Positions 19,202-27,955 of a stretch of 56,474 nucleotides of DNA are shown in pieces. The stretch lies in the NCBI RefSeq assembly GCF_002964575.1, contig NZ_POQQ01000047.1:1-56474 (forward strand), given 5' to 3'. The position numbers and the translations under genes were made by a program. How positions within the stretch are numbered: position 1 is the first letter of the stretch; every line of letters begins with the position of its first letter. The stretch comes from Streptococcus suis. GTDB lineage: Bacteria > Bacillota > Bacilli > Lactobacillales > Streptococcaceae. A model generated the notes under the pieces. The model was given only the letters and a program-made list of their open reading frames with translations, searched no databases and was not told the DNA's origin.

Positions 19202-19218
19202 TATAGCTGATAACTATA
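19202..19218 (+). promoter_or_regulatory. Met-box, predicted MtaR binding site
   Basis: The 17-base sequence has arms TATAG and CTATA and agrees with the streptococcal Met-box TATAGTTTNAAACTATA at 13 of 16 defined positions. Its centre lies about 66 bases before the predicted transcript start of the sulfhydrylase gene, the normal place for a LysR activator. It is also a T-N11-A LysR motif. Confidence 0.65.
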
Positions 19219-19263
19219 CCTTTTTGCATAGAAAAAGTATTAGTCAAGATGGAAAAAATAGGG

Positions 19264-19269
19264 TAGAAT
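19264..19269 (+). promoter_or_regulatory. -10 element before the sulfhydrylase gene
   Basis: TAGAAT at 19264-19269 is a fair -10. The -35 (around 19241) is poor, which fits a promoter that needs an activator. Confidence 0.5.
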
Positions 19270-19296
19270 ACAGAAAAAGACCAAAGGAGTACCTTT

Positions 19297-20577
19297 ATGA
19301 CTAGAGAATTTTCATTTGAAACCCTTCAACTCCATGCTGGACAGGATGTTGATCCCGCGTCAAAATCACGTGCTGTACCGATTTACCAAACTACTTCTTA
19401 TGTTTTTGATGATGCACAAGAAGCAGAGGACTTATTTGCTCTACGTAAACTAGGGAATATCTATACTCGTATCACCAACCCTACAGTTGCTACTTTTGAG
19501 AATCGTGTAGCAGCTTTAGAAGGAGGAATCGGTGCTTTAGCGACTTCTTCAGGGATGGCAGCTATCACCTACACTATTCTAGCGCTGGCACATGCTGGAG
19601 ATCACATTGTGGCGGCAACGACACTCTATGGCGGGACTTTTAACCTATTCAAAGAAACCCTTCCTCGCTATGGTATTACAACAAGCTTTGTCGATATTGA
19701 TGACTTTGAAGCAGTAGAAGCCGCCATTCAAGATAATACAAAACTTGTATTTATTGAAACCCTGGGAAATCCTGTTATCAACATTCCTGACCTTGAAAAA
19801 TTGGCAGAAATTGCACACAACCACCACATTCCGCTTGTTTCAGATAATACCTTTGCAACTCCATATTTGATTAATGTATTTTCTCATGGTGTTGATATTG
19901 CCGTCCATTCAGCAACCAAGTTTATCGGTGGACATGGTACGACCATTGGCGGTGTGATTGTCGATAGTGGCAAGTTTGACTGGGCGGCATCTGGTAAGTT
20001 TCCGCAATTTGTTGAAGAAGATCCAAGTTATCACAATATTAGTTACACTCGTGATATTGGTGCTGCAGCATTTATTGTAGCAGTTCGTGTACAATTACTT
20101 CGTGATACTGGTGCAGCCCTTGCTCCATTTAATGCCTTCTTACTTTTACAAGGATTGGAGACCTTGTCTCTCCGTGTAGAGCGTCATGTATCAAATGCTG
20201 AGAAGATTGTTGATTTTTTGCTCAATCACCCTAATGTTGAGTCGGTTAATTATCCATCGCTTCCAGATAGTCCCTATAAGGCTTTGGCGGATAAATACCT
20301 GCCAAAAGGTGTTGGTTCTATCTTCTCTTTCCAAGTAAAAGGCGGAGCAGAAGAAGCTCGTAAGGTTATTGATAGCTTGGAAATCTTTTCTAATTTAGCA
20401 AACGTTGCCGATGCGAAATCACTAGTAGTTCATCCAGCTACAACCACGCATGCTCAGTTAGCGCCGGCAGACCAAATTGCAGCAGGCGTGACGCCAAATC
20501 AAATCCGCCTATCTGTCGGTCTTGAAAATGTCAATGATTTGATTGAGGACTTACAGCTTGCTCTTGATAAACTATAA
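19297..20577 (+). CDS. metY: O-acetylhomoserine sulfhydrylase (homocysteine synthase)
   Basis: This 426-residue PLP enzyme makes homocysteine (or cysteine) from the O-acetylated amino acid and sulphide, feeding methionine synthesis. It belongs to the Cys/Met metabolism PLP family: TSSGMAAITY cofactor-phosphate motif (84-93), DNTFATPY (183-190), and the PLP lysine Lys208 in HSATKFIGGHG. The length of about 425 separates it from the shorter cystathionine enzymes. A Met-box upstream links it to the regulator at 7498-8409. It is monocistronic, with a terminator at 20609-20645. Confidence 0.9.
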   Translation: MTREFSFETLQLHAGQDVDPASKSRAVPIYQTTSYVFDDAQEAEDLFALRKLGNIYTRITNPTVATFENRVAALEGGIGALATSSGMAAITYTILALAHAGDHIVAATTLYGGTFNLFKETLPRYGITTSFVDIDDFEAVEAAIQDNTKLVFIETLGNPVINIPDLEKLAEIAHNHHIPLVSDNTFATPYLINVFSHGVDIAVHSATKFIGGHGTTIGGVIVDSGKFDWAASGKFPQFVEEDPSYHNISYTRDIGAAAFIVAVRVQLLRDTGAALAPFNAFLLLQGLETLSLRVERHVSNAEKIVDFLLNHPNVESVNYPSLPDSPYKALADKYLPKGVGSIFSFQVKGGAEEARKVIDSLEIFSNLANVADAKSLVVHPATTTHAQLAPADQIAAGVTPNQIRLSVGLENVNDLIEDLQLALDKL

Positions 20578-20608
20578 GCTGTAAAGCGAATACATTTGAA
20601 ACATTATT

Positions 20609-20645
20609 AAAAAAGGAAATTTGGCATATGCCATTTTCCTTTTTA
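20609..20645. terminator. Two-way terminator between convergent genes
   Basis: AAAAAGGAAA and TTTCCTTTTT surround GGCATATGCC, giving a long stem with A run on one side and T run on the other. It can serve both metY and the ABC-F gene. Confidence 0.85.
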
Positions 20646-20651
20646 TATGGG

Positions 20652-22175
20652 CTACAGTTCTTCCAGTCCATTCTCAGTTAGTCGGTAGATTCTTTGACAA
20701 ACTTCTTTCAAAAAACGTCTGTCGTGTGATACGCATACCAAGCCACCTGGATAATCGGCAAATAGTTGACGAATATATGGCTGAGAAGTAGGGGAGAAGT
20801 TTCGACTGGGTTCATCTAATAAGAGAAAATTGGCTTGATCAAGGACCATTTTTAACAAGAGTAACTTGCCTTTTTGTCCACCTGACAGTTGGCTAATCTT
20901 GTGATGAACTTCTTGTCGTGTAAATTGTAAGCTGGCTAGGTGCGTTAAGATCAGTTGTTCCTGCTCACGATTGCCATTTGCTAATAAAAAATCAAGTGGA
21001 GTTTTAGATTCATCAAGGACTTCTGAATAGTGCTGGGGCATGTAACCCAAGATTATATCCGCTCGTTGCCTGAGTTCATGATGGATAGCTTTCAAAAAGC
21101 TGGATTTACCAATTCCATTTTGTCCAATGATGCCAATTTTTTCACGCCCATTTAAGTTGAAATGGATATTTTGAGCTAATTGTCGCTCTTCAACGTTTAA
21201 TTGGAAGTTTTCTAAATGAAGCACTTGTTTTCTAGCTGGTAGTGGTGAAATATCTGAGAAGAAGAGGGAGATGGCATCTGGATGAAAAGGAACTTGTGTG
21301 AGATTTTCCTTCATCCTTTCATAGCGTTTTTCACGCGAAAGGACATTCTTCATTTTCTTGGCAATGAGCCGTCCCAATGTAGCATCATGGGTGTTGAGCA
21401 GGGTGTGGCGAACCTGTGATTTTTGACGTAGGTGCTTGTTCATAGCCTTGTCAAATTCTTTTTGGTCGTTCCGAGCTTGTTGGACTTGCTTCTGATAGGC
21501 TTGCAGGCGCTTCTGTGTGTAATCTTGATAGTCCAATTCTTCAACCTTGGTTTGAGCGAGAGTCTTCTTCTTAACAGATTCTAGGTGAATGATTTTTGTA
21601 GCTGTTTTACTGAGGAAATCTTCATCGTGAGAAACAAATAGGATGGTCTTAGGGCTAGTGATGATATAATTTTCCAGCCAAAGTAAGGTATCCAAATCTA
21701 AGTCATTGGACGGTTCATCTAGGAAGATAATATCAGAAGGAGTAGCCAGGGATTTGATTAGCTGGATTTTGAGTTTTTCTCCGCCAGATAGGCTTCCAAT
21801 GACTTGTTGACTGGCAAAGCGTTCACTGTCAAACTGGAGCTGGTCAGCGTAGAGGTAGAGTAGGCCGTAATCAATGTCACTGTCCATATCTCCAAAGAAG
21901 TAGTCGTTCAAGGTTAGCTCTGCCATTTCCAGTGGAAGACTTTGGGGAATATAGACCGGCGAGTGAAAATATCGGTGAATGCTGCCTGATAGGAGTAGGT
22001 AGTCAGTGACGAGAGAGGTATCTAATAGAGTTAGTAGAAGACTGGATTTGCCATTTCCTTCTTCGCCGATAATGGCTATTTTATCGCCAGGGTTGACATT
22101 GAGATTCAGGTCCTGAACCAGATTTCTTAGGTCTTTTTGGTGGTCTAGAGATAGGTGCTGAGTGGTTAGTAGCAT
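20652..22175 (-). CDS. ABC-F ribosome-protection type ATPase
   Basis: This 507-residue protein has two ABC domains and no membrane segments. Domain 1 has Walker A GEEGNGKSS (37-45), signature LSGGE (129-133) and Walker B FLDEPSNDLD. Domain 2 has GQNGIGKSS (351-359), LSGGQ and LLLDEPSRNFSP, an unusual D-loop. Between them is a linker of about 110 residues (200-310), rich in Lys and Arg and probably coiled coil, as in ABC-F proteins that act in the ribosomal E site to free translation from antibiotics. The leader carries a short ORF and two terminators, the layout of drug-inducible members such as vmlR and lsa genes. Target drug unknown. RBS AAAGGAGG lies 4 bases before the ATG. Confidence 0.85.
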   Translation of the reverse strand: MLLTTQHLSLDHQKDLRNLVQDLNLNVNPGDKIAIIGEEGNGKSSLLLTLLDTSLVTDYLLLSGSIHRYFHSPVYIPQSLPLEMAELTLNDYFFGDMDSDIDYGLLYLYADQLQFDSERFASQQVIGSLSGGEKLKIQLIKSLATPSDIIFLDEPSNDLDLDTLLWLENYIITSPKTILFVSHDEDFLSKTATKIIHLESVKKKTLAQTKVEELDYQDYTQKRLQAYQKQVQQARNDQKEFDKAMNKHLRQKSQVRHTLLNTHDATLGRLIAKKMKNVLSREKRYERMKENLTQVPFHPDAISLFFSDISPLPARKQVLHLENFQLNVEERQLAQNIHFNLNGREKIGIIGQNGIGKSSFLKAIHHELRQRADIILGYMPQHYSEVLDESKTPLDFLLANGNREQEQLILTHLASLQFTRQEVHHKISQLSGGQKGKLLLLKMVLDQANFLLLDEPSRNFSPTSQPYIRQLFADYPGGLVCVSHDRRFLKEVCQRIYRLTENGLEEL

Positions 22176-22191
22176 AAGGCCTCCTTTACAA

Positions 22192-22222
22192 GAAAAAACA
22201 CACTACCTATTTAGTAGTGTGT
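22192..22222 (-). terminator. Attenuator terminator before the ABC-F gene
   Basis: On the minus strand ACACACTAC, a 7-base loop and GTAGTGTGT form a perfect 9-base-pair stem followed by TTTTTTC, immediately before the ABC-F ribosome site. Its 5' arm and loop (22208-22217) are exactly complementary over 10 bases to an upstream leader segment (22287-22296), which can act as antiterminator. Confidence 0.85.
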
Positions 22223-22233
22223 CGAAATCTGCT

Positions 22234-22260
22234 CAAAAAGACTCTATTCTGTGAATAGAG
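22234..22260 (-). terminator. Second terminator-like hairpin in the ABC-F leader
   Basis: On the minus strand CTCTATTC, an ACA loop and GAATAGAG (22260-22242) are followed by TCTTTTTG. It lies 20 bases upstream of the main attenuator. Confidence 0.65.
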
Positions 22261-22317
22261 AAAACAGAAAAATGGACGCAAGAAAACTACTAAATAAGTA
22301 TAGAACTTAGATGGAGT

Positions 22318-22335
22318 TTACTTGTTATTGTCCAT
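22318..22335 (-). CDS. Leader peptide MDNNK of the ABC-F attenuator
   Basis: An ATG (22335) just after GGTAAGGAGAA opens a five-codon ORF, Met-Asp-Asn-Asn-Lys, ending TAA. It lies about 25 bases after the predicted transcript start. Its start region AAATGGAC can pair with GTCCATTT at 22270-22277, so ribosome position would change leader folding. Peptide length and place match known leaders of inducible ABC-F genes. Confidence 0.6.
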   Translation of the reverse strand: MDNNK

Positions 22336-22367
22336 TTCTCCTTACCTCACAATGCTTTATTTGTTTT

Positions 22368-22396
22368 AGTATAGCATATCGATAAAAGCTTGTCAA
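22368..22396 (-). promoter_or_regulatory. Consensus promoter of the ABC-F gene
   Basis: On the minus strand TTGACA (22396-22391) and TATACT (22373-22368) are 17 bases apart. The predicted leader is about 185 bases. Confidence 0.88.
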
Positions 22397-22475
22397 TCAG
22401 TGTGCTATAACATTTATTGATATTGATAGAGATGTATGTTAAAATGAACTTAATGTTAATGAGAGAGGATCCGAA

Positions 22476-22967
22476 ATGGCAATCACGGGAATTGAGCAAG
22501 CAGATATTTTAGAAATAGATAAACAGATTCGGCTTCGTAGATATGATGGGATTCATGATTTTGCTTTTGAATGGCATCAAGATTTAGAATTGGTCTGGCT
22601 CATTGATGGTGATCAAGAACGTTATAGTCTTGACTTGCTCGATCGTATGTATGATTATTTGTCTAAAAATGGCGAATGTTACTTTATTGAAATTTTTGAA
22701 GACGATCAGTTTATCCCAATTGGTGATGTGACGCTGTTTGCTGATGATTTTGCCATTGCCATTGGAGATAAGCGGTATTGGAAAAAAGGAATCGGGACCA
22801 AGGTGTTACAGCGAATGATTGAGCGTGCAAGGGAAGTCGGGCTTGACGAAATACTTGTAGAAGAAATATATGACTGGAATACGGGCTCCCGTAAACTATT
22901 TGAGAAATGTGGCTTTGAAGCTGTTGAAAAGACAAAGAAAGGTTGGTCCTATAAAAAGAATTTATAA
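22476..22967 (+). CDS. GNAT-family N-acetyltransferase
   Basis: This 163-residue protein has one GNAT fold. The acetyl-CoA loop is in the segment RYWKKGIGTKVLQRMIERA (about 104-122), and the C-terminal strand-helix EEIYDWNTGSRKLFEKCGF follows the family pattern. Substrate unknown; small-molecule or protein N-terminus modification are both possible. RBS AGAGAGGA lies before the ATG. It is transcribed away from the ABC-F gene and ends at a two-way terminator shared with glnQ. Confidence 0.85.
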   Translation: MAITGIEQADILEIDKQIRLRRYDGIHDFAFEWHQDLELVWLIDGDQERYSLDLLDRMYDYLSKNGECYFIEIFEDDQFIPIGDVTLFADDFAIAIGDKRYWKKGIGTKVLQRMIERAREVGLDEILVEEIYDWNTGSRKLFEKCGFEAVEKTKKGWSYKKNL

Positions 22968-22982
22968 ATCATTGTGAGATGC

Positions 22983-23016
22983 AAAAAAGCTTTGACTGCT
23001 AGTCAAAGGCTTTTCA
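22983..23016. terminator. Two-way terminator between the GNAT gene and glnQ
   Basis: AAAAGCTTTGACT and AGTCAAAGGCTTTT form a stem with one bulge around a GCT loop, A-rich before and T-rich after. Confidence 0.85.
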
Positions 23017-23021
23017 TATAT

Positions 23022-23762
23022 TTACACATTCAAGACCTTATCTAGGAAGTCTTTCAAACGTGGGTGTTGTGGGTTATCGAAGATTTGCTCTGGAGTACCA
23101 TCTTCAAGGAATTGCCCACCATCTGTAAAGATAACGCGGTTAGCAACCTTGCGTGCGAAGCCCATCTCGTGGGTAACGATCAACATGGTCATTCCTTGCT
23201 CTGCCAAGTCTTTCATAACGTTGAGTACGTCCCCAACCATTTCTGGGTCAAGGGCAGAAGTAGGTTCGTCAAAGAGCATAATGTCTGGGTTCATAGCGAG
23301 GGCACGAGCGATGGCAACACGTTGCTTCTGACCACCTGAAAGGCTATCTGGCATAGCGTCGCGTTTGTCAGCCAAACCAACTTTTTCCAACAATTCCATG
23401 CCGACTTTTTCAGCTTCAGCCTTGTCCATCAATTTGTGTTCGATAGGAGCAAACGTGATGTTATCCAGTACAGTCATATGTGGGAAAAGGTTGAAGTGCT
23501 GGAATACCATACCAACATTTGCTCGAAAGGCATCGACATCTGTCTTAGGATCTGTCAAATCATATCCGTCAACAGTTACTTGACCACTTGTAATGGTTTC
23601 AAGCAAGTTCATGGTACGAAGGAAGGTAGATTTACCAGAACCAGAAGGACCGATGATACAAACCACATCGCCTTCATAGAACTTAGCAGTGATACCTTTC
23701 AATACTTCGTTTTTTCCATAATACTTGTGCAAGTCATGGACGTTAATTTTTAATTGAGCCAT
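23022..23762 (-). CDS. glnQ: Glutamine/polar amino acid ABC transporter ATPase GlnQ
   Basis: GlnQ powers the GlnP importer from the cytoplasmic side. The 246-residue ATPase has Walker [11 protein letters not shown]-loop FQHFNLF, signature LSGGQKQR, Walker [12 protein letters not shown] and the switch His in VTHEMG, all standard for the polar amino acid group. Its start codon overlaps the last base of glnP (TAATG) with AAAGGAGG in front, showing coupled translation. It ends at the two-way terminator at 22983-23016. Confidence 0.93.
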   Translation of the reverse strand: MAQLKINVHDLHKYYGKNEVLKGITAKFYEGDVVCIIGPSGSGKSTFLRTMNLLETITSGQVTVDGYDLTDPKTDVDAFRANVGMVFQHFNLFPHMTVLDNITFAPIEHKLMDKAEAEKVGMELLEKVGLADKRDAMPDSLSGGQKQRVAIARALAMNPDIMLFDEPTSALDPEMVGDVLNVMKDLAEQGMTMLIVTHEMGFARKVANRVIFTDGGQFLEDGTPEQIFDNPQHPRLKDFLDKVLNV

Positions 23763-25960
23763 TATTTGCCTCCTTTTTCAAGATTACGAGCCAAGCGAGT
23801 TAAGAGCGTGATAACCACCAAGTAGATAATGGCAAGGATTGCATACATACGGAAGGATTGGTAGTTACGAGCGATGATGATTTTACCTGCTTGGAAGAGT
23901 TCCACCAAACCGATAGCAGAGATGATAGTCGTATCTTTCAAAGTGATAACGAATTGGTTGATGAAGTTTGGCAACATGATTTTACCAGCCTGTGGCAAGA
24001 TAATCTTACGCATGGTTGTTCCGTAAGAAATACCCAAACTGCGAGACGCTTCCATTTGACCAGCAGGAACAGCCTGAATACCACCACGAACAATCTCAGC
24101 GATATAGGCACCAGAGTTGAGGGATAGGGCAATAGTACCAGCAACGAAGTCGTTAATTGGTGACTGTTGACCTGTGATAGATTCAATCAAGTTAGGAATA
24201 CCCCAGAAGATGAAGGCAGCTACAATCATCAAAGGAATACCACGAACCACATCAACGAAAACAGATGCAGTTACACGGAGGGCTTTGATTGGACTAACCG
24301 CGAACATACCGAAGATAATACCGATAACAATAGCAATGGCAAATGAAAGAAGGGCAAGGCCGATTGTGATACCGAGACCTGAAAGCAACTGACCGTAGTT
24401 GTTTTTCAAAAGTCCAGCAATGGTTGTTTCGTCTACGGTTGAAGTAGTTGCACTTGTTTCTTCTGTTGCGTTGAAATATTTATTAAGAATTTCGTCGTAT
24501 TTGCCAGATTCTACAAGGGCAGCCATACCGTTGTTGAACATTTCAATCAACTCAGGGTTTGTGCCTTTTTTAACAGCGAAACCGTACTCACCAGATTTTT
24601 CACCAGGGATTGGAGTTGCAAAGTCACGACCTTGTTGGATAGCGTAAAGCAATACAGCTTCGTCATCCATGAGGGCATCAATAGAGCCTGAATTCAAGCT
24701 ATCATACATACCTGAAGCTTCGTCGAAAGGCTTAAGAGTGTAACCGTACTTGTCTTTGTTGCTTTCCAAGAAAGTATAGGAAGCAGTGCCGTTTTTTGCA
24801 CCAACTGTTTTACCTTTCAAATCTTCGTATGAAGCAATGTCGCTACCGTTCTTGACAGCAAGAAGGATGTTTGATGAATAGTAAGCATCTGAGAAATCAA
24901 AGATTTCCTTACGAGCGTCCGTGATAGACATACCAGCGATAACCGCATCAGCTTGTCCAGCCTGAACAGCGTTCAAGGCTGCATCAAAGCCAGGGTTTTG
25001 AATGGTAATAGTAAAACCTTGTTGTTCAGCGATAGCCTTAATCAATTCCATATCAATGCCGACATACTGACCAGTTTCATCCTGGTATTCAAATGGGGCA
25101 AATGATGAATCAGCAACGATTGTGTAGCTTGATTTTACCGGTGTTGCCTTTGCAGTGGCGCTACCAGTCAAGCTAAGACGAGAAGAGTAGTCAGTCGTTT
25201 CAGCAGAAGCTGTTGTTGCTCCCAACCACTTGTTCATGATTTGTTGGTAAGTACCGTCTTCCTTCATAGCAGCAAGGGCCTTGTTGAAGTCTTCTACAAG
25301 GTACTCATATTGGCTGCCCTTTTTAACAGAGAAACCAAATGAACCAATCGCTTCTCCAGCGATGTCAATGCTAAGGTCTTGCCCTTTTTGGATAGCGTAC
25401 TGGATAACGGCTTCATCATCCATAACAGCATCTACTGCACCAGCAGAGAGACTGTTATACATCAAATCACCTGTATCAAAGGTTTTAATGGTGTAACCGT
25501 ACTTGTCTTTGTTTTCCTCAAGGAAGGCTTGAGCAGCTGTACCATTTTTTACCCCAACTGTTTTACCTTTGAGGTCTTCGTACTTAGAAATCGTGTTTGA
25601 CTTGGTTGTAGCAATAACGATTTTGGTATCGAAGTAAGGATCAGAGAAGGTAAAGACCTTCTTACGTGGTTCTGTAATGGTTGTACCAGCCATAAGGGCA
25701 TCGGCAGAACCAGCTTGAACTGCGTTGACAGCTGCATCAAAGCCAGGGAATGAATGGTTCATAGTCCAGCCAGAACGCTTCGCTACTTCATTGATAATAT
25801 CAACGTCTAATCCTTTGTAAACTTGGTCTGAGTCTTTAAACTCGAATGGTGCGTAGGCATTATCGAAGACAATATCAATGGTATCGTCAGCCTTAACACC
25901 TGTAAAAATAAAGAATATCGGCAGTATAGTTGCCAATAACATGAATAGTTTTTTCTTCAT
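23762..25960 (-). CDS. glnP: GlnP: tandem substrate-binding domains fused to a permease
   Basis: This 732-residue protein joins a signal peptide, two type-3 substrate-binding domains (about 28-250 and 283-500) and a permease domain with several membrane helices (about 515-732). The whole protein thus holds both receptor and channel of a glutamine/asparagine/glutamate-type importer, as in the lactococcal and pneumococcal GlnPQ systems. The two binding domains differ in sequence and may take different ligands. The ATG at 25960 is preferred to the one at 25966 because GAAGGAG lies 7 bases before it and only 1 base before the other. Confidence 0.92.
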   Translation of the reverse strand: MKKKLFMLLATILPIFFIFTGVKADDTIDIVFDNAYAPFEFKDSDQVYKGLDVDIINEVAKRSGWTMNHSFPGFDAAVNAVQAGSADALMAGTTITEPRKKVFTFSDPYFDTKIVIATTKSNTISKYEDLKGKTVGVKNGTAAQAFLEENKDKYGYTIKTFDTGDLMYNSLSAGAVDAVMDDEAVIQYAIQKGQDLSIDIAGEAIGSFGFSVKKGSQYEYLVEDFNKALAAMKEDGTYQQIMNKWLGATTASAETTDYSSRLSLTGSATAKATPVKSSYTIVADSSFAPFEYQDETGQYVGIDMELIKAIAEQQGFTITIQNPGFDAALNAVQAGQADAVIAGMSITDARKEIFDFSDAYYSSNILLAVKNGSDIASYEDLKGKTVGAKNGTASYTFLESNKDKYGYTLKPFDEASGMYDSLNSGSIDALMDDEAVLLYAIQQGRDFATPIPGEKSGEYGFAVKKGTNPELIEMFNNGMAALVESGKYDEILNKYFNATEETSATTSTVDETTIAGLLKNNYGQLLSGLGITIGLALLSFAIAIVIGIIFGMFAVSPIKALRVTASVFVDVVRGIPLMIVAAFIFWGIPNLIESITGQQSPINDFVAGTIALSLNSGAYIAEIVRGGIQAVPAGQMEASRSLGISYGTTMRKIILPQAGKIMLPNFINQFVITLKDTTIISAIGLVELFQAGKIIIARNYQSFRMYAILAIIYLVVITLLTRLARNLEKGGK

Positions 25961-25993
25961 TTTCATACTCCTTCTATATAAAATAACTGTCCT

Positions 25994-26022
25994 AGTATAT
26001 CACAATCTGAAAAATATTGCAA
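25994..26022 (-). promoter_or_regulatory. glnPQ promoter
   Basis: On the minus strand TTGCAA (26022-26017), a 17-base spacer and TATACT (25999-25994), with an extended TGA before the -10. Confidence 0.8.
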
Positions 26023-26129
26023 AAACTACCAATTAGTCATGTAAGAAAACATGACATCCAAGGTCATTAAATTGTGAAAAAATTTAATATTTTTAAGAAA
26101 AATGTCTAGTATCTGATTGAATAAACTTG

Positions 26130-26138
26130 TGATACAAT
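26130..26138 (+). promoter_or_regulatory. Extended -10 promoter abutting the uvrC start codon
   Basis: TGATACAAT (26130-26138), identical to the mtaR -10, is followed by six bases and then the uvrC ATG. Transcription would begin at the start codon itself. Confidence 0.6.
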
Positions 26139-26144
26139 AGTCTT

Positions 26145-27926
26145 ATGAACGATTTAATCAAGCACAAGTTGGAGCTGCTTCCGGACAGTCCAGGTTGCTA
26201 CCTCCATAAAAACAAGTACGGAAAGATTATCTATGTGGGCAAGGCCAAAAATCTGCGTAATCGGGTGCGGTCTTATTTTCGTGGTGCCCATGATACCAAA
26301 ACAGAGGCTTTAGTGTCAGAGATTGCCGACTTTGAATTTATCGTGACGGATTCCAATATCGAGGCCCTCTTGCTGGAAATCAATCTAATTCAAGAAAACA
26401 AGCCTCGCTATAACATCATGCTCAAGGATGACAAGTCTTATCCTTTTATTAAAATTACCAAGGAACGTCATCCACGACTGATCATTACACGACAGATAAA
26501 AAAGGATGGTGGTCAGTATTTTGGTCCCTATCCAGATGTGGGTGCGGCCAACCAGACCCTCAAACTATTGGAGCGTCTGTATCCTTTCCGCAAGTGTAAA
26601 TTGCCTGAGAACAAGTATTGTCTTTATTATCATTTGGGGCAATGTTTGGCTCATGGAGAAAAACTGCCCAGCCTGTCTGACTATGACAAGATGAGTAAGG
26701 AAGTGGCCCAGTTCTTGACAGGGCATGATGATAAGATTGTCAAGGAAGTGCAGGACAAGATGAAGACGGCAGCTGCTAATCTGGAATTTGAAAAGGCTGC
26801 GGAATACCGGGATGTCCTGCAATCCATTTCCACCCTGCGGACCAAGCAACGTGTGATGGCTCATGACTTGCAAAATCGAGATGTCTTTGGCTATTATGTG
26901 GACAAGGGCTGGATGTGTGTGCAGGTTTTCTTTGTTCGGCAGGGGAAACTGATTGAGCGGAATGTCAATCTTTTTCCATACTATAATGATGCGGACGAAG
27001 ATTTTTTGACCTACATCGGTCAGTTTTACAGGGACCAGCAACATTTGATTCCTTCAGAGGTCTTGATACCGCAGGATATTGACCAAGAAGCCGTAGAAGC
27101 TCTGGTGGATACCAAGGTCATCAAGCCCCAGCGTGGTGAGAAGAAGCAGCTCATCAATCTGGCGACCAAGAATGCGCGTGTTAGTCTGGAGCAGAAGTTT
27201 AATCTGTTAGAGAAAAATCTGGAGAAGACCTACGGTGCTGTGGAGAATATCGGTCAGCTTTTGGGGATTCCGACGCCTGTGCGGATTGAGGCTTTCGATA
27301 ACTCCAACATCATGGGGACCAGTCCTGTGTCGGCTATGGTGGTCTTTGAAAATGGGGTGCCTAATAAAAAGGAATACCGCAAGTATAAGATTAAGACGGT
27401 GGAGGGACCAGATGATTATGCTTCCATGCGGGAAGTGTTGCAGCGGCGGTACAGTCGGGTGCTGCGGGACGGTTTGACACCGCCTGATTTGATTATCATT
27501 GACGGTGGTCAGGGGCAAGTCAATGTCGCTAAGCAGGTTATCGAGCAGGAGCTGGGGATGTCCATTCCCATTGCAGGTTTGCAGAAGAATGACAAGCACC
27601 AGACCCACGAGTTGCTTTTTGGCAATCCGTTGGAAGTAGTTGAGTTGCCCCGTAATTCTCAGGAATTTTTCCTCCTGCATCGAATTCAAGATGAAGTGCA
27701 CCGCTTTGCCATTGAGTTTCACCGTCAGGTTCGGTCAAAAAATTCCTTCTCTTCAAAATTAGACGGCATAGAAGGCTTGGGACCAAAACGCAAACAGGCG
27801 TTAATGAAGCATTTCAAGTCTATTAGCAATATCCAGTCAGCCAGCCTGCAAGAAATCGCAGAAGCTGGTGTGCCTTACAAGGTGGCGGAGAAGGTGAAGG
27901 AAAAGTTGAGTGATTTTTTGGGATAA
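26145..27926 (+). CDS. uvrC: Excinuclease ABC subunit UvrC
   Basis: UvrC makes both incisions around bulky DNA lesions in the UvrABC complex. The 593-residue protein has the GIY-YIG nuclease (about 14-92; [10 protein letters not shown] and [15 protein letters not shown]), the UvrB-binding UVR motif (about 200-235), the RNase H-like C-terminal nuclease with EAFDNSNI, and the tandem helix-hairpin-helix end ([12 protein letters not shown]). No ribosome site precedes the ATG, yet this start matches the family N-terminus (see promoter at 26130). The last bases of the gene are repeated at 29969-29985 beyond the next gene. Confidence 0.96.
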   Translation: MNDLIKHKLELLPDSPGCYLHKNKYGKIIYVGKAKNLRNRVRSYFRGAHDTKTEALVSEIADFEFIVTDSNIEALLLEINLIQENKPRYNIMLKDDKSYPFIKITKERHPRLIITRQIKKDGGQYFGPYPDVGAANQTLKLLERLYPFRKCKLPENKYCLYYHLGQCLAHGEKLPSLSDYDKMSKEVAQFLTGHDDKIVKEVQDKMKTAAANLEFEKAAEYRDVLQSISTLRTKQRVMAHDLQNRDVFGYYVDKGWMCVQVFFVRQGKLIERNVNLFPYYNDADEDFLTYIGQFYRDQQHLIPSEVLIPQDIDQEAVEALVDTKVIKPQRGEKKQLINLATKNARVSLEQKFNLLEKNLEKTYGAVENIGQLLGIPTPVRIEAFDNSNIMGTSPVSAMVVFENGVPNKKEYRKYKIKTVEGPDDYASMREVLQRRYSRVLRDGLTPPDLIIIDGGQGQVNVAKQVIEQELGMSIPIAGLQKNDKHQTHELLFGNPLEVVELPRNSQEFFLLHRIQDEVHRFAIEFHRQVRSKNSFSSKLDGIEGLGPKRKQALMKHFKSISNIQSASLQEIAEAGVPYKVAEKVKEKLSDFLG

Positions 27927-27955
27927 AATAGCATTATTTCTTATAGGAGAATAAG

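Noticed and set aside
20652..22175. ATPase of an export ABC transporter
   Set aside because: Two fused ABC domains, no membrane gene beside it and the long basic linker point to ABC-F instead.
22176..22375. T-box riboswitch before the ABC-F gene
   Set aside because: No T-box sequence or specifier loop was seen, while a short ORF and paired terminator/antiterminator explain the leader.
26565..27044. 159-residue minus-strand ORF in uvrC
   Set aside because: Shadow frame of a conserved gene with no independent support.
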